From Clarkia xantiana subsp. parviflora (lineage: Eukaryota; Streptophyta; Magnoliopsida; Myrtales; Onagraceae), in the NCBI GenBank assembly GCA_036873135.1, contig JAPTYO010000001.1, positions 51,013,774 to 51,077,773 on the forward strand: 64,000 nucleotides of DNA. The letters run 5' to 3'. The notes under the pieces are model-generated. The model did no database searches. It was not told where the DNA came from and saw only the letters and a list, made by a program, of their open reading frames with translations. This document shows positions 26,067-37,660 of the stretch, one piece after another; position 1 is the stretch's first letter, and each line of letters begins with the position of its first letter. A program made the position numbers and the translations under genes.

Positions 26067-26652
26067 TAACGAATCATGACTACTTGTGGTTACATTCGTT
26101 AATTGGCATTGCATTGTATAGTTGAAATATAAAACCACTTAACTATCGCTTTCATTATGACCAAAAGAATAGATTAAGAAAATTCAAGTTCCACCTCATG
26201 CAAAAAATTTCCCTCCAAAATCTTTATAAGGCAAGGGTTGCGAGGTGAGGCAACAAAACTAAGAACTCTGAATAAGGCAAAAACTCAATTTTATCAGCAA
26301 TAACGATTCCGTAAAAGTTGCAACTAAAATTACTAACCAAATGAGGTTTACGCAAACTTTACCCCGTATGCTTTAGCATTGTACAACAAGAATGTGCTTA
26401 AGTACGCACCAAAAAAGAAAGACTTCTGCTTAAAGCGCCGCAACAAGGTGTTGTGAGGAAGGTTCGGACCATCATCCTCTTTATCTTCAATCTTCAGCTA
26501 GTAGCGTTACCTTGTGACGAAAACAATCATATAGTAATCTACTCAACGGGTGACGAGTTTATTCCCCAGTTATATATCATCAGTCTGCCCTCTGAAAATT
26601 TCAGCCATGTCTTGTATACTATCCCAGAAGCAAAAGAAAACGCAGAAATTGG
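26067..26652. other. Spacer between RPS27 promoter and carrier gene 3' end
   Basis: Holds the carrier 3' UTR next to 26652. No other gene recognised. Confidence 0.45.
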
Positions 26653-29105
26653 CTATTCCAATGATAAACTTTTCTTCATCGCCTCGTAGACCATATACGT
26701 AATGCTTGCTGATGGAACCACCTTGAGCATATTAGGGAACAATCCTTTGTAAAAACCTCTAAGCCCTTCATGCTTTAAAGTTCTCCGAAATACATCCGAC
26801 ATGCTTCTGTAGGCTTCTTCTGGAGTGCTACGCTGAGCTTGCATTCTGAATTCAGTCCATAATGTCAATAGAAATTGGTGAAAATTAAGCCTAATGAAAA
26901 CATGAAACTTAGCGTGAAAGTTAAAAAGTTTACATTTTTTTCTGGAAAAAAAGGGTGATTGATTCCAGAAATGGAAAATAATAAGTTACATGTGTTGAAG
27001 CATTTTTAAGAATAATACAGTAAGGAAACCTATAGTTAAAACGTACCTTGTTCTGACAACTTGTAATGGGTACACACACGTTGCACCAACAGCTCCAGAC
27101 ACTGTCCCACAACCCAGTTGCACAAGGGGCCCGGGTTCTGCAGAGAGTATGATCAAAATCACTTCTTTTTTCCTTAAATTAAGAGACGCTAGTCAAAATT
27201 GCAAGATAAAGGGGCAAAACTCAAGAATCTTACCACTGTCTTGAAGAATGTGTTTCCTGGACAAATCTTTTAATGTTTCATATGCAGCAAGATCGATTCC
27301 TGCATAAGGTATGATTCCAAGGAGAGATGGAACAAGACCTTTATAAAATCCACGAGTCCCTTCACGTACCCAAATATCCCTAGACATTGAACCAAGACTG
27401 GGAATTTTACCATCTACACAAACATGGGTTTGCAATCGGGTTTTCACAAGATCCATTGGATATACAGCAGTTTGAGCCAAAGCACCTGCCATTCCACCAG
27501 CAAGAAGCCGCCCAAGAGCACCAATTTCAGCCTTATCATGTCCACCATTAGCTCTGACTATGACACCTTTCAGCATTTCGTATGTGTAAAACCTTATGGC
27601 GCTCTCAGGAGCTACTTTCACAACATTTAATCCATTCCCTCGAAAAAATCCAAGTATACCTCCTTCCTGAAATATTTTTTTGATAGCTGGAAGGACATGA
27701 GCTTTTGTTGTCTGTACTTGCAAGATCACTTTCAATCTATCGAGAGGAGCTGTTGCTGTACGAGATACAGCACCAGCCACTGCTCCTGCAATAAGATACC
27801 TGCTAGCATGGACATGTTTGCTGATGCCTACTGGAATCACTGTTTGCTCACCAATATCAACTAGACATACCCTTTCTAGGTAATGATAGATGTTCTCCAT
27901 AGTCGCTTCATGAGGATAGAGCAGAAGGAAATCCCTCCATTCTTCAAAGGTTATGACACCGTTGTTGTCCTTATCCACACGCTCAACAAAGCGCGCGAGC
28001 TCCTCGTCGTCAATCTCAATACCTAACAGAGGAAAATATTTTAGGCCTCAAAGATGTGACAATTCTGAAAACCAGATACGATAAAAGATGATGACTAGTT
28101 AACACCAGAGACTAAAGATCAAAGAAAAATTGGCACACAAGTGAACAAGCTACTGTGAACCTTGAACTGACTCAGCGAATTTAGATGTTGACCAAGAACT
28201 ACTCATTAAGATAACAGGAAAAATTTACTTCTATGATTTATCCTTGTGAAATATGTTTATCTTTAGAGTATATCGTTATCTTACCTTTAGGGTATATCTA
28301 TCTTTATCATTAGGGGTCTTGTAATCCCAATATATGTAGGGTATTAGTATTAATGAAAAAGAACCTTCCAACAATTAATCTTAGTCTCCGAGAGAGATTA
28401 GGGTTAACAACATGTAAAATGCTAACCAATTGCTCCTGAACTAATAGCAAGAAAAGCTACCATCGCAACTAGCAATTATCAGGTCAAACTCAACGGAGCT
28501 CAGTTTAAGATCTGAGACAGTATATGTTTAAGAAAGGAATGCTGATTCATATTCATGAAAAAAAAAGGCAATATGACAGTAGGCAGCACAATAATGTCAT
28601 GAGTACAAGGTATATTAGTCGCAACTAAGAATCTAAAATGATAAGGATGGATTGTAGTATGAAAAGAATGAAAAGTGAGTGGGCTTTTACCTGCCCTGAG
28701 AAGGGCATCATAGAGCTCTTCAGGCAAAATGCAACCATTGTGCTCGACATCAATGGCTTGGAAGATACGATACAGCTCGAGCTCCTTAGCATCCATATAG
28801 CGCTTAAACTCCTGGTAATCTACACGCCCATCTTTGTTTGCATCAGCAACAATCAGCAAGTCCCTGGCATACTTATATTCAGCTGGAATCTGAAGTGCAG
28901 ATAGGCCAACCTCAATCTGTGTGCAATCCAAGAACCCAACATTTGCAGAATCAAAGAAACTAAACATGCTCCTGATCCTTTGCTCCCGCTCTTCCTTTGT
29001 CTCTCTCGATGCCAGCAGAACATGTTCAATTGACACCGGACCTGGTTTCTGTACTGGGTTGCAAGGGTTGCACCCATCTGATATCTTGTCTTTATGTGCC
29101 GCCAT
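26653..29105 (-). CDS. APC: Ca2+-dependent mitochondrial ATP-Mg/Pi carrier (APC/SCaMC), 4 exons
   Basis: Exons 28691-29105, 27234-28022, 27047-27137 and 26653-26845 join in phase to 495 residues. The N-terminal regulatory half has four EF-hands with loops at about 52-63, 88-99 ([12 protein letters not shown]), 119-130 and 157-168 ([12 protein letters not shown]). The second and fourth keep canonical Ca2+ ligands; the first and third are degenerate. Then come three mitochondrial-carrier repeats with signatures [20 protein letters not shown] and [10 protein letters not shown], plus [20 protein letters not shown] and [20 protein letters not shown]. The third repeat has Q where the first two have D, as I recall for this family. 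The protein exchanges adenine nucleotide for phosphate across the inner mitochondrial membrane, controlled by cytosolic Ca2+. No frame lesion. A leader intron may exist between 29106 and about 29360. Confidence 0.94.
28200..28412. repeat. Possible solo-LTR fragment in carrier intron 1
   Basis: The stretch AATCCCAATATATGTAGGGT, then ATTAGTATTAATGAAAAAG and a CCGAGAGAGATTAGGGTTAACA end, resembles the R-U5 part of a Ty1/copia LTR. No second LTR or clear target duplication was found. Confidence 0.25.
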
Positions 29106-30060
29106 TATATCAGATTCAGCACAGCCTCATAAATCAGACCATAAAAAAGAGCCGAAATCCTAAATCCCCGAGCTAGATCAGCTACACCAGGAAAAATGCA
29201 GCTGCAATCTACAATCAAATGATCCTAAAATAAGCTCCACGCAGAGCTCATCCGCCCGGAAATCCAACAATCCAAACCTAGGAGAATCCGAATTCCGCGT
29301 CAAAAGAAGTCGAACCGAAATCAACACGAAAACGACCGGAGTGTGAAAGAGTTTACCGTGGCGGTGGAAGAAGATTCAAAAGTTGAATTGTCCACGGGAG
29401 GCAAGAGAGCAGAAGGAGCGGGAGTGACGTCAGCGCCGGTGCGGAGACGATTGGAATCGCCGGCGATAGGAGGTTCGTCGACTGTGGAGGTGTGTGCCCA
29501 TGGATCGATTCAGATGATAAGAATAATTTGCGGTTTTATTTTCTCAGAAATTGAGATCGCCATCCACTGAAGAGGGAACAAATTGCACAAGATTTTAGTT
29601 GAAGAGTTTAGATTTTTATTTATTTTCCATAAATAAATAAAATCCAATATTATATTTTAATTTATTATTATTAACATTCATTTATTTTTTGGCAAATGAT
29701 ATATATTATTAATTCTTTTCATTTCCTTTTGAACGTATATTCCTCAGTTCGGTACCGTTCTTCTGTTAGCGTTGCTTTAGCGCTTCTTCTTATAAAATTC
29801 TAAACTAATAAAATATCCGACAACTATGCGTGTATCCACCATATTCCATACATATTGTGGGCCGAGTAGGCCCAATACGAGGCCCATTTAGGCATTTACA
29901 TATTGTGCGACTTATATGGCGGTTTCTTGTTATGAGAGCACTAGTAGGTAATGGAGTCATTTGCTCCTCTCGTGATAAGTGAGTGCACCTTTGGTGATAG
30001 ATATAAGTAGGTAGTATGGAAGAAGAAGAAGTTTTTTAACATTTACATGTAATCAATCGT
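29106..30060. other. Carrier-gene 5' region
   Basis: Contains the leader (GC-rich patch 29340-29500) and promoter of the carrier gene. At 29858-29890 three GGCC(C/G)-type words (GGGCCGAG, AGGCCCAA, AGGCCCATT) resemble Site II elements. No second gene seen. Confidence 0.4.
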
Positions 30061-30094
30061 GTTTTAACGTTTGCTAGTGAATTGTGAACTCATG

Positions 30095-30352
30095 CTTGTG
30101 TTTTATATTGTATCACCGGACTCTTCTCCTAGCTCGTTGTTTGATTTTTTATTGGATATTACTAAACTTTTATCGGATTCGGATGTAATAGTTAGGTTTG
30201 TGGGTCGTCTAGGAGTTAATGTGGCCCATTGTTTTGATAAAAAAAGGGCTCATTTAGGTTTGAAGGGATGTGGTTTCATCCTCTAATTACTTATGCTTTA
30301 TTGTAATGTGTGTTTTTTAAATAAATATGCGCTTCGGTATAAAAAAAAAAAG
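30095..30352 (+). pseudogene. Possible LINE 3' fragment
   Basis: An open frame encodes LLSDSDVIVRFVGRLGVNVA followed by HCF, loosely like the RNase H end of plant LINEs (V..R..N..AH). It ends near TTTGAAGGGATG and is followed by a 3' tail with TTCGGTATAAAAAAAAAAAG. A 5'-truncated LINE fits, but the evidence is thin. Confidence 0.3.
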
Positions 30353-30994
30353 TAATTAATAGTAAAATGTGTGTAATGCCTTCTTAATATATTAATACCG
30401 AGAAATTAAATTTAATGTAAATCCTAAATGAATAACCTTATATTAATTATACAATAATATTTTTTTATAGCTCTACGGTACGGGGCTTCCGTTTTCCACT
30501 ATATTGCAGAGATCATTGAGAAGTTTACACGTAGTCAAATTCCATTAATTAAAAATGGGTGTTTTGCAGCCAATAAATAAATCACAGGAGCCCACTACCC
30601 ACGGTAAAACAATACGATGTTATTTTCTTTTAATCAACCAAGCATGGTAATGGCCAAACAAAAAAAATCAACCAAGTTAAGTTTTATTTCGACTGGTTTT
30701 TTTGTGTGGTAAAATTTTGACCAGTAAGAAGGCTTCTTTTTCTTTAAAAAAAAAAAAAGACCAATAAGAAGTTGTCGTATAAGCAAATTATACATAACAA
30801 ATACTACCGAAATACACTAAAATAATTACATATATGAATCATGATTGAGTTAAATAATTTTTTTTGTTATTTTTTTTTACTTTTATTCGTTGAATATATC
30901 TCTTCAGTCTCCATATGATTATTTTATTTATATATGTATAATTTATTTTTTTCATCACTAAAAATAAATAGTTTGTGGTTTTTTTTTTTTTGTA

Positions 30995-31960
30995 AAAATC
31001 ATTTAGGCTGGGTGAACCATAAACAAAAAATGCTACACTTGTCAGATCATGATTAGTTTGACGTTTTTTTCTTCTAAAACTCTATTGGGCTGAGTGAACC
31101 CTAGAGGACAAATGGAGGAACTGTCAGATCGTAATTAGTTTGGTATTCTTTTCCTTCTAAAAAACATATTAAGTTGGGTGAACTCTAGATGGTAAATGAA
31201 GCAGTCGTCAGATCGTAATTAATTTGATACTTTTCTTTCTAAAACCCTATTAGGCTGGGTGAGCCCAAGAAGGCAAATGGAGCAGTTGTCGGATCGAAAT
31301 TAGTTTGATATTTTTTTTTTCTAAAACCCTATTGGACTGTAGGGGTGGCAATTCGTGCTATCGTGCGTGCTATCGTGCGCATCAGTGATCGTGTCGTGTT
31401 AAACTTACTGAACACGAACACGCACGATAAGCTTATCGTGCCACATTTTACAAACACGACACGGATATTTTCGTGCGTGTTCGTGTCGTGCTATCGTGTT
31501 GTGAAGGATATTCGGTTGTATATATATATATATACACGAGATCTTTGAGCAAAAATCAAAATAATTAACTTCATATTTAAAAAACCATGAATTAATATGT
31601 CACTATTCATAAGTTAGTATTATATAGTTTAAAAACACTAAATAATAAACCACTAATTGGAGGTAATAGATAAGATTTGCTCAAAAAATACTTAAAATTT
31701 AGTCTTATTAGCACAACTTTATCGTGTTATCGTGCGTGTCGTGTTAGGATACTCAAACACGAACACGGCACGGAAGTTATATCGTGTAAGTCGTGTTCGT
31801 GCTATCGTGTTATCGTACTGTCATATGCTAGCACGAACACGGTTTTTTTCGTGCGTGTTCGTGTCGTGCTATCGTGTCGTGTCACAAATTGCCAGCCCTA
31901 TTGGACTGGGTGAACCTAGAGAGCAAATAGAACAGTTTTTAGATCGTAATTAGTTTTTTT
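30995..31960. repeat. Tandem array, about 82-bp unit, five copies, interrupted
   Basis: The word GGCTGGGTGAACC and variants recurs at about 31006, 31088, 31172, 31253 and, after an inserted element, 31903. Each copy continues with a CTAGA..GCAAATGGAGCAGT..TCAGATCGTAATTAGTTTG block and a T-run before TTCTAAAACCCTATT. A hAT element (31340-31900) splits the array between copies 4 and 5. Confidence 0.8.
31340..31900. mobile_element. Non-autonomous hAT element with 8-bp duplication
   Basis: 561 bp. Ends TAGGGGTGGCAATTCGTG and CACAAATTGCCAGCCCTA are inverted copies (16 of 18). The 8-bp target duplication TTGGACTG is perfect on both sides (31332-31339 and 31901-31908). Interior rich in CGTGCTATCGTG / GTTCGTGTCGTG subrepeats near both ends, as in hAT subterminal transposase-binding regions. 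No coding capacity. Confidence 0.92.
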
Positions 31961-32650
31961 TTCTGAATTTTAGGAACTTTATTGTTTAATTACAATTATT
32001 ATAAGAGTTTTTTTTTTCCAAAATTATTATAAGAATTAAGGTTGAGGTTTTAGTAAGAGTAAAATGAGAATGAAAAAGAAAGATATATATAGGAAAGAAG
32101 ATTATTCCATTTAACTTATATGGAAAAATAAAAACTCAGCGTGGGTTTTTTTTTTTTGTTTTTTGTGCCAACACTCTGCGTGGGTGGTTAACTCGTTTCC
32201 TTAACCGATTATTATAATTTGATTCCCTGTAACTACACCATTTTAGGTAGATATAATTATCCAATGTGTCAAACTGTAATTTGACTCTGTTTAAGTGAAG
32301 TAAACGGTGGCCCCGTATAGAAGTATTATTCTATTTTTTTAATAAATGGAATCTAAAAGAAATTTATTTATAGGCAGGCACAAGTGGAGCCAATTTCTAT
32401 ATATGTATCGTAAAATACAAAACCAAAATATATATAATAATAACTAAAAATAAGCAAACCCCACCAGAAAAGCCAAAAATGGATAAAGGAGAGGTTGTTT
32501 ACTTTGCTATAGAGCATCTTCCGCTTTGGTATTATAATATGGCAACTTACCTATGTAGCGATGACCTACGCATCTCTCTCTGTGTCTAGTCTCTAGCTTA
32601 TTCTGTCTAAGAAGTAAGAAAGAAGAGAGAGAGAGGTGAGTGTGAAGACA
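31961..32650. other. Upstream region of SABATH gene
   Basis: AT-rich, then a CT-rich leader (CATCTCTCTCTGTG, AGAGAGAGAGAGG) just before the start codon. A TATTATAATATGG block at about 32530 is a candidate TATA region. Confidence 0.4.
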
Positions 32651-34557
32651 ATGGAGACCAAATATGTGCTAAAGATGAAGGGAGGTTCTGGTGACATGAG
32701 CTATGCGCAGAACTCATTGGCTCAGGTGATGGAGAATTTCTTTATGCAGAATCTCTAATAATTATTTACTTTGCGTCGAGTCGTGTTCCAATCCTTGTCG
32801 TGTTACTATCAGTTGCTCTTCTTACCTTGAATACCTGCTCGAAGGATTGCGCCAGAGAAGGGGTGTCTCTGGCGAACACTCTCTGATACAGAATCGGTTT
32901 CTAAAGAGGGAAAGTAAAGAGAAGGCAGAGCTCATGCATGAAAAATGAAAGATCAAGTTGTAAATGAGGATATCTTCCCTTATTTAAAGAGTTTGAGATT
33001 TAGGCACCGAAGGGGTCCACATTTTCGGGTGAGACCCATGTAAAAAAGGGTAGTTTCATAATAAGAACAACCGGGTGTCAGTCACCCAAGCGCCGGGGGC
33101 CGCACGCGTCCCGCGTCGGCCCCGCGACACCTAACCTGTCCGGTGTCATGGTACCGGCTTAGCCCGGTTCTGACTACTTTGGTGTTTTCGACACCGAAGT
33201 AGTTTGGTCAGGAGGACTAGTGTGTAAAAGTAAAAGCCTCGGCTCTCTTACCATATTTGGGGTTGACGGCGCGACTTACAATATAGAGCGGTACAGTTGG
33301 GTGTATATATATCCATCAATGATAATCGAAATTAAATGCTGTTTAATTGTTTTGTTTTAAGAGTGGACAAATTTGGAAGGCGATTCCGGTGATGCAGCTA
33401 TCGGTGCTAGACTTCTGCACCAACAACTCGGGTGACGTGAAGGTGGTGGTGGTGGCGGATCTTGGCTGCTCTTCCGGACCAAACGTGTGGACGGCGGTGT
33501 CCAGCATCCTGAGCAACATCCATGAATATTATGGGAGATTGGAGAGACCCTCTCCCTCTTTTCATGTCTTCCTCAACGACCTTCCCGGTAATGACTTCAA
33601 CACTGTCTTCAATTCCCTGCCGGACTTCCTAAACAGAATGCAGCAACTGAATGGACCCGAGTTCGGGCCCTGCTTTATTGCCGGAGCTCCGGGAACCTTC
33701 CATGGACGCCTCTTCCCTGACAATAGTCTGCATTTCGTGCATTCCTCTTCAAGCCTCCACTGGCTTTCTCAGGTACCTCCGGAACTGAGTAGTATGTCGA
33801 AATCACCATCAGGAGGAGGAGGAGGAGGAGTTATAAACAAGGGACGAATCTATATTTCAAAGACAAGTTCAGTGGAAGTAGTGAATGCTTACACGAATCA
33901 ATTTCGAAGGGATTTCTCCAAATTTCTCAAGTTACGGTCTGAGGAGATCACTGCCGGAGGTCACATGCTCCTCACATTCAAGGGCAGGAGACTCGCCGAC
34001 CCTACCCATGACGAATCCTGTTTACTGTGGGACTACTTGAGCATCTCACTCCAACATCTAGTCAAACAGGTCTATATATACACTTTCTCTTTCTTCTTCT
34101 TCTTCTTCTTCTTCACAAATAATAACAAAACCCTAGCTAGCTAGCTAATACACACATATATATATATATATATATATATTAGGGTTTGGTGGATGAGGAG
34201 ACGTTAGATGCCTATAATACTCCATACTATGAAGCTTACATCGAGGATGTGAGGGAAGAGATAGAGAAAGAAGGTTCTTTTTGGGTTCATCGTCTCGATA
34301 CTGTTCAGGTACCGTGGGATGCTGTTAATGGAGGTGGACACAATAAGTGCGACCGTGCCAAGACAGCACAAAACATGGCCAAAGCCATAAGGGCCATTAA
34401 CGAGTCCATGCTTCAAGCCCACTTCGGCACACAAGTTGTTGACCTATTGTTTCGGAGGTTTGTTGAGGTCATGGCTTCCGACACTAAGGAAGTGGAACAT
34501 GTTAGTCTTGTCCTTTCTTTGGTCAGGAAATCCAAACACTCATCGTTTACTAAGTAA
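32651..34557 (+). CDS. SABATH carboxyl methyltransferase, 3 exons
   Basis: Exons 32651-32725, 33362-34069 and 34183-34557 join to 385 residues. Exon 1 encodes [17 protein letters not shown], the N-terminal SAM/substrate block of the family. Exon 2 has the SAM-binding motif [13 protein letters not shown] at about residue 56, [14 protein letters not shown], then FHGRLFP and [12 protein letters not shown] (the HW pair contacts the carboxylate in salicylate methyltransferase). Exon 3 has [20 protein letters not shown] and a C-terminal FVEVMASD. The family methylates carboxyl groups of salicylate, jasmonate, benzoate or similar small acids with S-adenosylmethionine in the cytosol. Substrate cannot be called from sequence alone. 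A Gly-rich insert (PSGGGGGG) lies at about 175. No lesion; intron 1 is swollen by an LTR-like insertion. Confidence 0.92.
32760..33310 (-). mobile_element. LTR-like insertion in SABATH intron 1
   Basis: GC-rich for this window (GCGCCGGGGGCCGCACGCG). Read on the minus strand it has a TATA-like TTTAAATAAGGG and then an R/U5-like region with GTATCAGAGAGTGTTCGCC, the same architecture as the sequence at 51.1-51.95 kb. Ends and target duplication not resolved. Probably a solo LTR. Confidence 0.4.
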
Positions 34558-34658
34558 TGCATACTCCCTCTTCCCCTGCAATTCCCACCGTGTTATCTAC
34601 TTAATAATTTGATCATCTCTTAATTATTATAACGATTGTTGGCTTCTTATAAATTAAT

Positions 34659-35178
34659 GGGTTAATAACTAAAAAACTGTCCAAGGTTTATCATATGTTA
34701 AAATTAGGTGTCTGAAGTTTGAAATGTTAAAATGGACTGTCCTAAGTTTCATTTTTGTTGAACTTTGGTGTCTTTGTGCGTCTTTTCATCTTCATTCCAT
34801 CATTTTCATCAACCCACCAACCCACTCATAATCCATCACTATTTACTTTTCACAAAATCGTCAAATTTCACCTAAAAATTGAACATTAAAAAAAAAAAAT
34901 TCTAGAAGAGTGGCGTAGAGCCATTTTCCAAGGACAATAGAGCGAGATTTACTTGCCCGGATGTGACCAACTTTTTAAGTGACGGTCCCGGCAAGATGAC
35001 GAGAAGGGAGTGTGTATGAGAGCTCGAATTTGACAGCGGTTTCGTCGGAATTGACTTCTCTAAAGTAATCACACCGAGACACCAAATTTCAACAAAAATG
35101 AAACTTGGGACAGTCCATTTTAACATTTCAAACTTTTAACATAGGGTAAACCTTGGACAGTTTTTTAGTTATTAACCC
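34659..35178. mobile_element. MITE family B (MULE-type), copy 2
   Basis: 520 bp, ends GGGTTAATAACTAAAAAACT and mirrored AGTTATTAACCC, flanked by a perfect 9-bp TAAATTAAT duplication. The interior is the reverse complement of copy 1 (13055-13578), with high similarity throughout. It lies 100 bases after the SABATH stop codon. Confidence 0.92.
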
Positions 35179-35232
35179 TAAATTAATTAAGGCTTGAGTG
35201 CTGATCTGCATAGCGATTGGGACAGTTGGGCC

Positions 35233-36281
35233 TACGCCGGCGAGGGTATGGTGAGGGAGGGTATCACTAATACCATAATTCATACCATATTTTTATTTAT
35301 TTATATCATAATGATCATAACCATAACTATTGTGGTTATGATTCTTCTTACCACAACCGTAACCATGGTTTTTCACCGCGGTTAAACCATTTAACCATAA
35401 ACATTAAAACTAATACAACATCACTTGCTTCATACACGCAATCCAAATTAAACATACATTCATTCTTTCATACACGAAATCCAAGTTAAACATATGTCAT
35501 TGTTTTATTTAATTAAAGAACATTTTTTCAATTGTCTATCATTTGAGATCCTCAATGGTCATCACTTCCGATAGAGGTAAGCTAATAATAAGAAATATAC
35601 ACATAATGCTTAGGCATATTCATGTAATTGAATTACTCTCAGTTTTGCTAAAAATTACTAATTACCTCAGTTATTGTTGATTCACCGTCTTCCTCTACAT
35701 CATCAATTGATTAAGCTTTCTTTAACTTTATAGATGCAACTATAACAATGAAAGAAAAGATATGAATTAGTACACTTTCACAAAATGGTATATAAATTTC
35801 ACAAATAGAGCAATTCTATAATATAGTAGAAGTTTGCATGTGCAAAATTATAACTCACTTTAGAAGGAAAATAATTTCTGAAGAAATATAAGTTATAATT
35901 AGAACTATAAACATTTCTGAGTGTTCATCTATATCCAATCTTGGGTACACAATGGTCAAGATACCGAATGAATGAATGGTGGGATCTTTGGTAACAAAGA
36001 AAAGAATGATGAGAATTGAGATATGTGATACTTGGATTAATACTTTTTTTGTTACAAGATTAATACTTATACAGTATAATGATGTATATATATATGTATA
36101 TATATATATAGCGTTGATAGTTCTAACCGTGTATATGGAATTAATATCATAACCATAACCATTATGGGTACAAAACTCCATCAACATAACCGCCCATCAC
36201 CAAATAGTGCGGTTAACCATTGCGGTAAATGGTGTGAATAACCATGGTTATTTGATTTTCACCGCACCATTGCCGACCCTA
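35233..36281. mobile_element. Non-autonomous hAT-like element
   Basis: 1049 bp between perfect 8-bp repeats GTTGGGCC (35225-35232 and 36282-36289). Termini TACGCCGGCGAGGG and CCATTGCCGACCCTA are a degenerate inverted pair. Subterminal GGTTATG / CATAACC and ACCATGGTTA words recur near both ends. No transposase frame recognised. Confidence 0.75.
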
Positions 36282-36289
36282 GTTGGGCC

Positions 36290-36961
36290 GCCCTTCATAG
36301 TAGCCCATTAACCAAACTCAATTGAGATGGAAGTTTATTAGAAATAACTAACCTTAATATTAATCCATAGTGCTGAAATATACATGGGTTAGGGTCTTAT
36401 TGGACTTGTTCATTAACTAAAAGTATTAAAGTCCATTAAGTTGACTATTAGTGAAGTTTCAGCCGACCATATAGGAATTACTTGGTGGTTAAAGTTTAAT
36501 CATATATTAATTTAAGAGGGGTGAATATATATTGAAACTATATATATATTATTGTCTATGGATGACATGTGATGATAATCTCGCCACTACCAATTCGTTT
36601 TCTTGTTTTACTTTATCAGACTGTTTGTGATTATCCTATTATTTCCTACAAAACTTCTGTTAGAAATTTGTTGGAATGTTAAGAATTCCAACATAAATTT
36701 ATTGGAATGTTATGAAGTCCTCAGCTGCGATTAGTGAATAAATTTTTCTCAACGCTCGAGTTATTTATATTGTCTCCCAACAACATAATCGATGCTTACA
36801 CATCGGTAGAAGTCGAGTAATATGGAAAGTCGCAATAAGATTAGACAAGAAGATAAAGGTAGACTTATATATTCATTTACTTTGTAGTCGTTAATTCAAC
36901 CACATGTGCTCGCCTTGGTAATGGGGTTTTGCTGAACATGAGACTGAGAGCCCTAGAAGTT
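36290..36961. other. AT-rich spacer
   Basis: No gene recognised. Confidence 0.4.
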
Positions 36962-37133
36962 TTTTTTTTTTTTTTTCCACGAGGTGGTCTAGGGGCCCTC
37001 ATCAGGAGGGCAACACCCGTAGCATGCTTGCTCCACACCTACTAATCCCCACTCGCACCGGGTCAGTCCGTAAGGGGTAAAGTGCTGACCATAAACAATT
37101 TTCCATTCTCATGGTCACTAGCGGGGATTGGTT
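36962..37133 (-). mobile_element. SINE, 5'-truncated, minus orientation
   Basis: On the minus strand it begins at GGAACCAATCCCCGC (B-box region), runs through CAGCACTTTACCCCTTACGG and ends in a long A-run. It is flanked by an 11-bp duplication CCCTAGAAGTT (36950 and 37134). Its body matches the SINE at 57020-57205. Confidence 0.8.
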
Positions 37134-37144
37134 CCCTAGAAGTT

Positions 37145-37629
37145 GATGCACATTGATATTTATTTTGAGTTTGGTTTATAGTTTCAACTTGTGATTCATT
37201 CTCAATATTGTTAAATGAGTTATATTTTTCCTTTGAAGGATAGTCTATATTTCTCATATGTTTTGATTATGTGGTTTACACATATATATGTTGGTGGAGG
37301 CAACCTCACATCGACTTCAAGTAAATTCCCTTCAGTAGCTAGATTTACATCATCATAATTTGGTTTATATTTGTTGAAGTTACATATAATTCATATGGAA
37401 TAAATGCTAAGCTTTTCATGAAATCCAGCAAGGGGCATGCTAAGAAAATAATGATATATTTTGTGACTATTAATCATAATAATTGATATTTAAATGTTTT
37501 AATTTCATTTAATAAATGATGTTTTTTTTTATGGAATTAATTGTGAGTTTGTTCATTTTTATAATAGTTAGTATATAGGAGAATAACTTATTTGTTGTAT
37601 TATCATATATATAAGTATTGATTTATTGG

Positions 37630-37660
<31 letters not shown>

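Noticed and set aside
26453..26689. Plus-strand frame of 78 residues at the carrier 3' end
   Set aside because: Overlaps the last exon and 3' UTR of the carrier on the other strand; no motif.
31345..31953. Open frames across 31.3-31.95 kb
   Set aside because: They translate hAT subterminal repeats and have no protein resemblance.
30995..31960. CRISPR-like array
   Set aside because: The 82-bp units are contiguous tandem repeats without unique spacers, and the DNA is eukaryotic.
35855..36187. Minus-strand frame of 110 residues in the hAT-like element
   Set aside because: AT-rich, Ile/Tyr-rich, no transposase motif; chance open frame.
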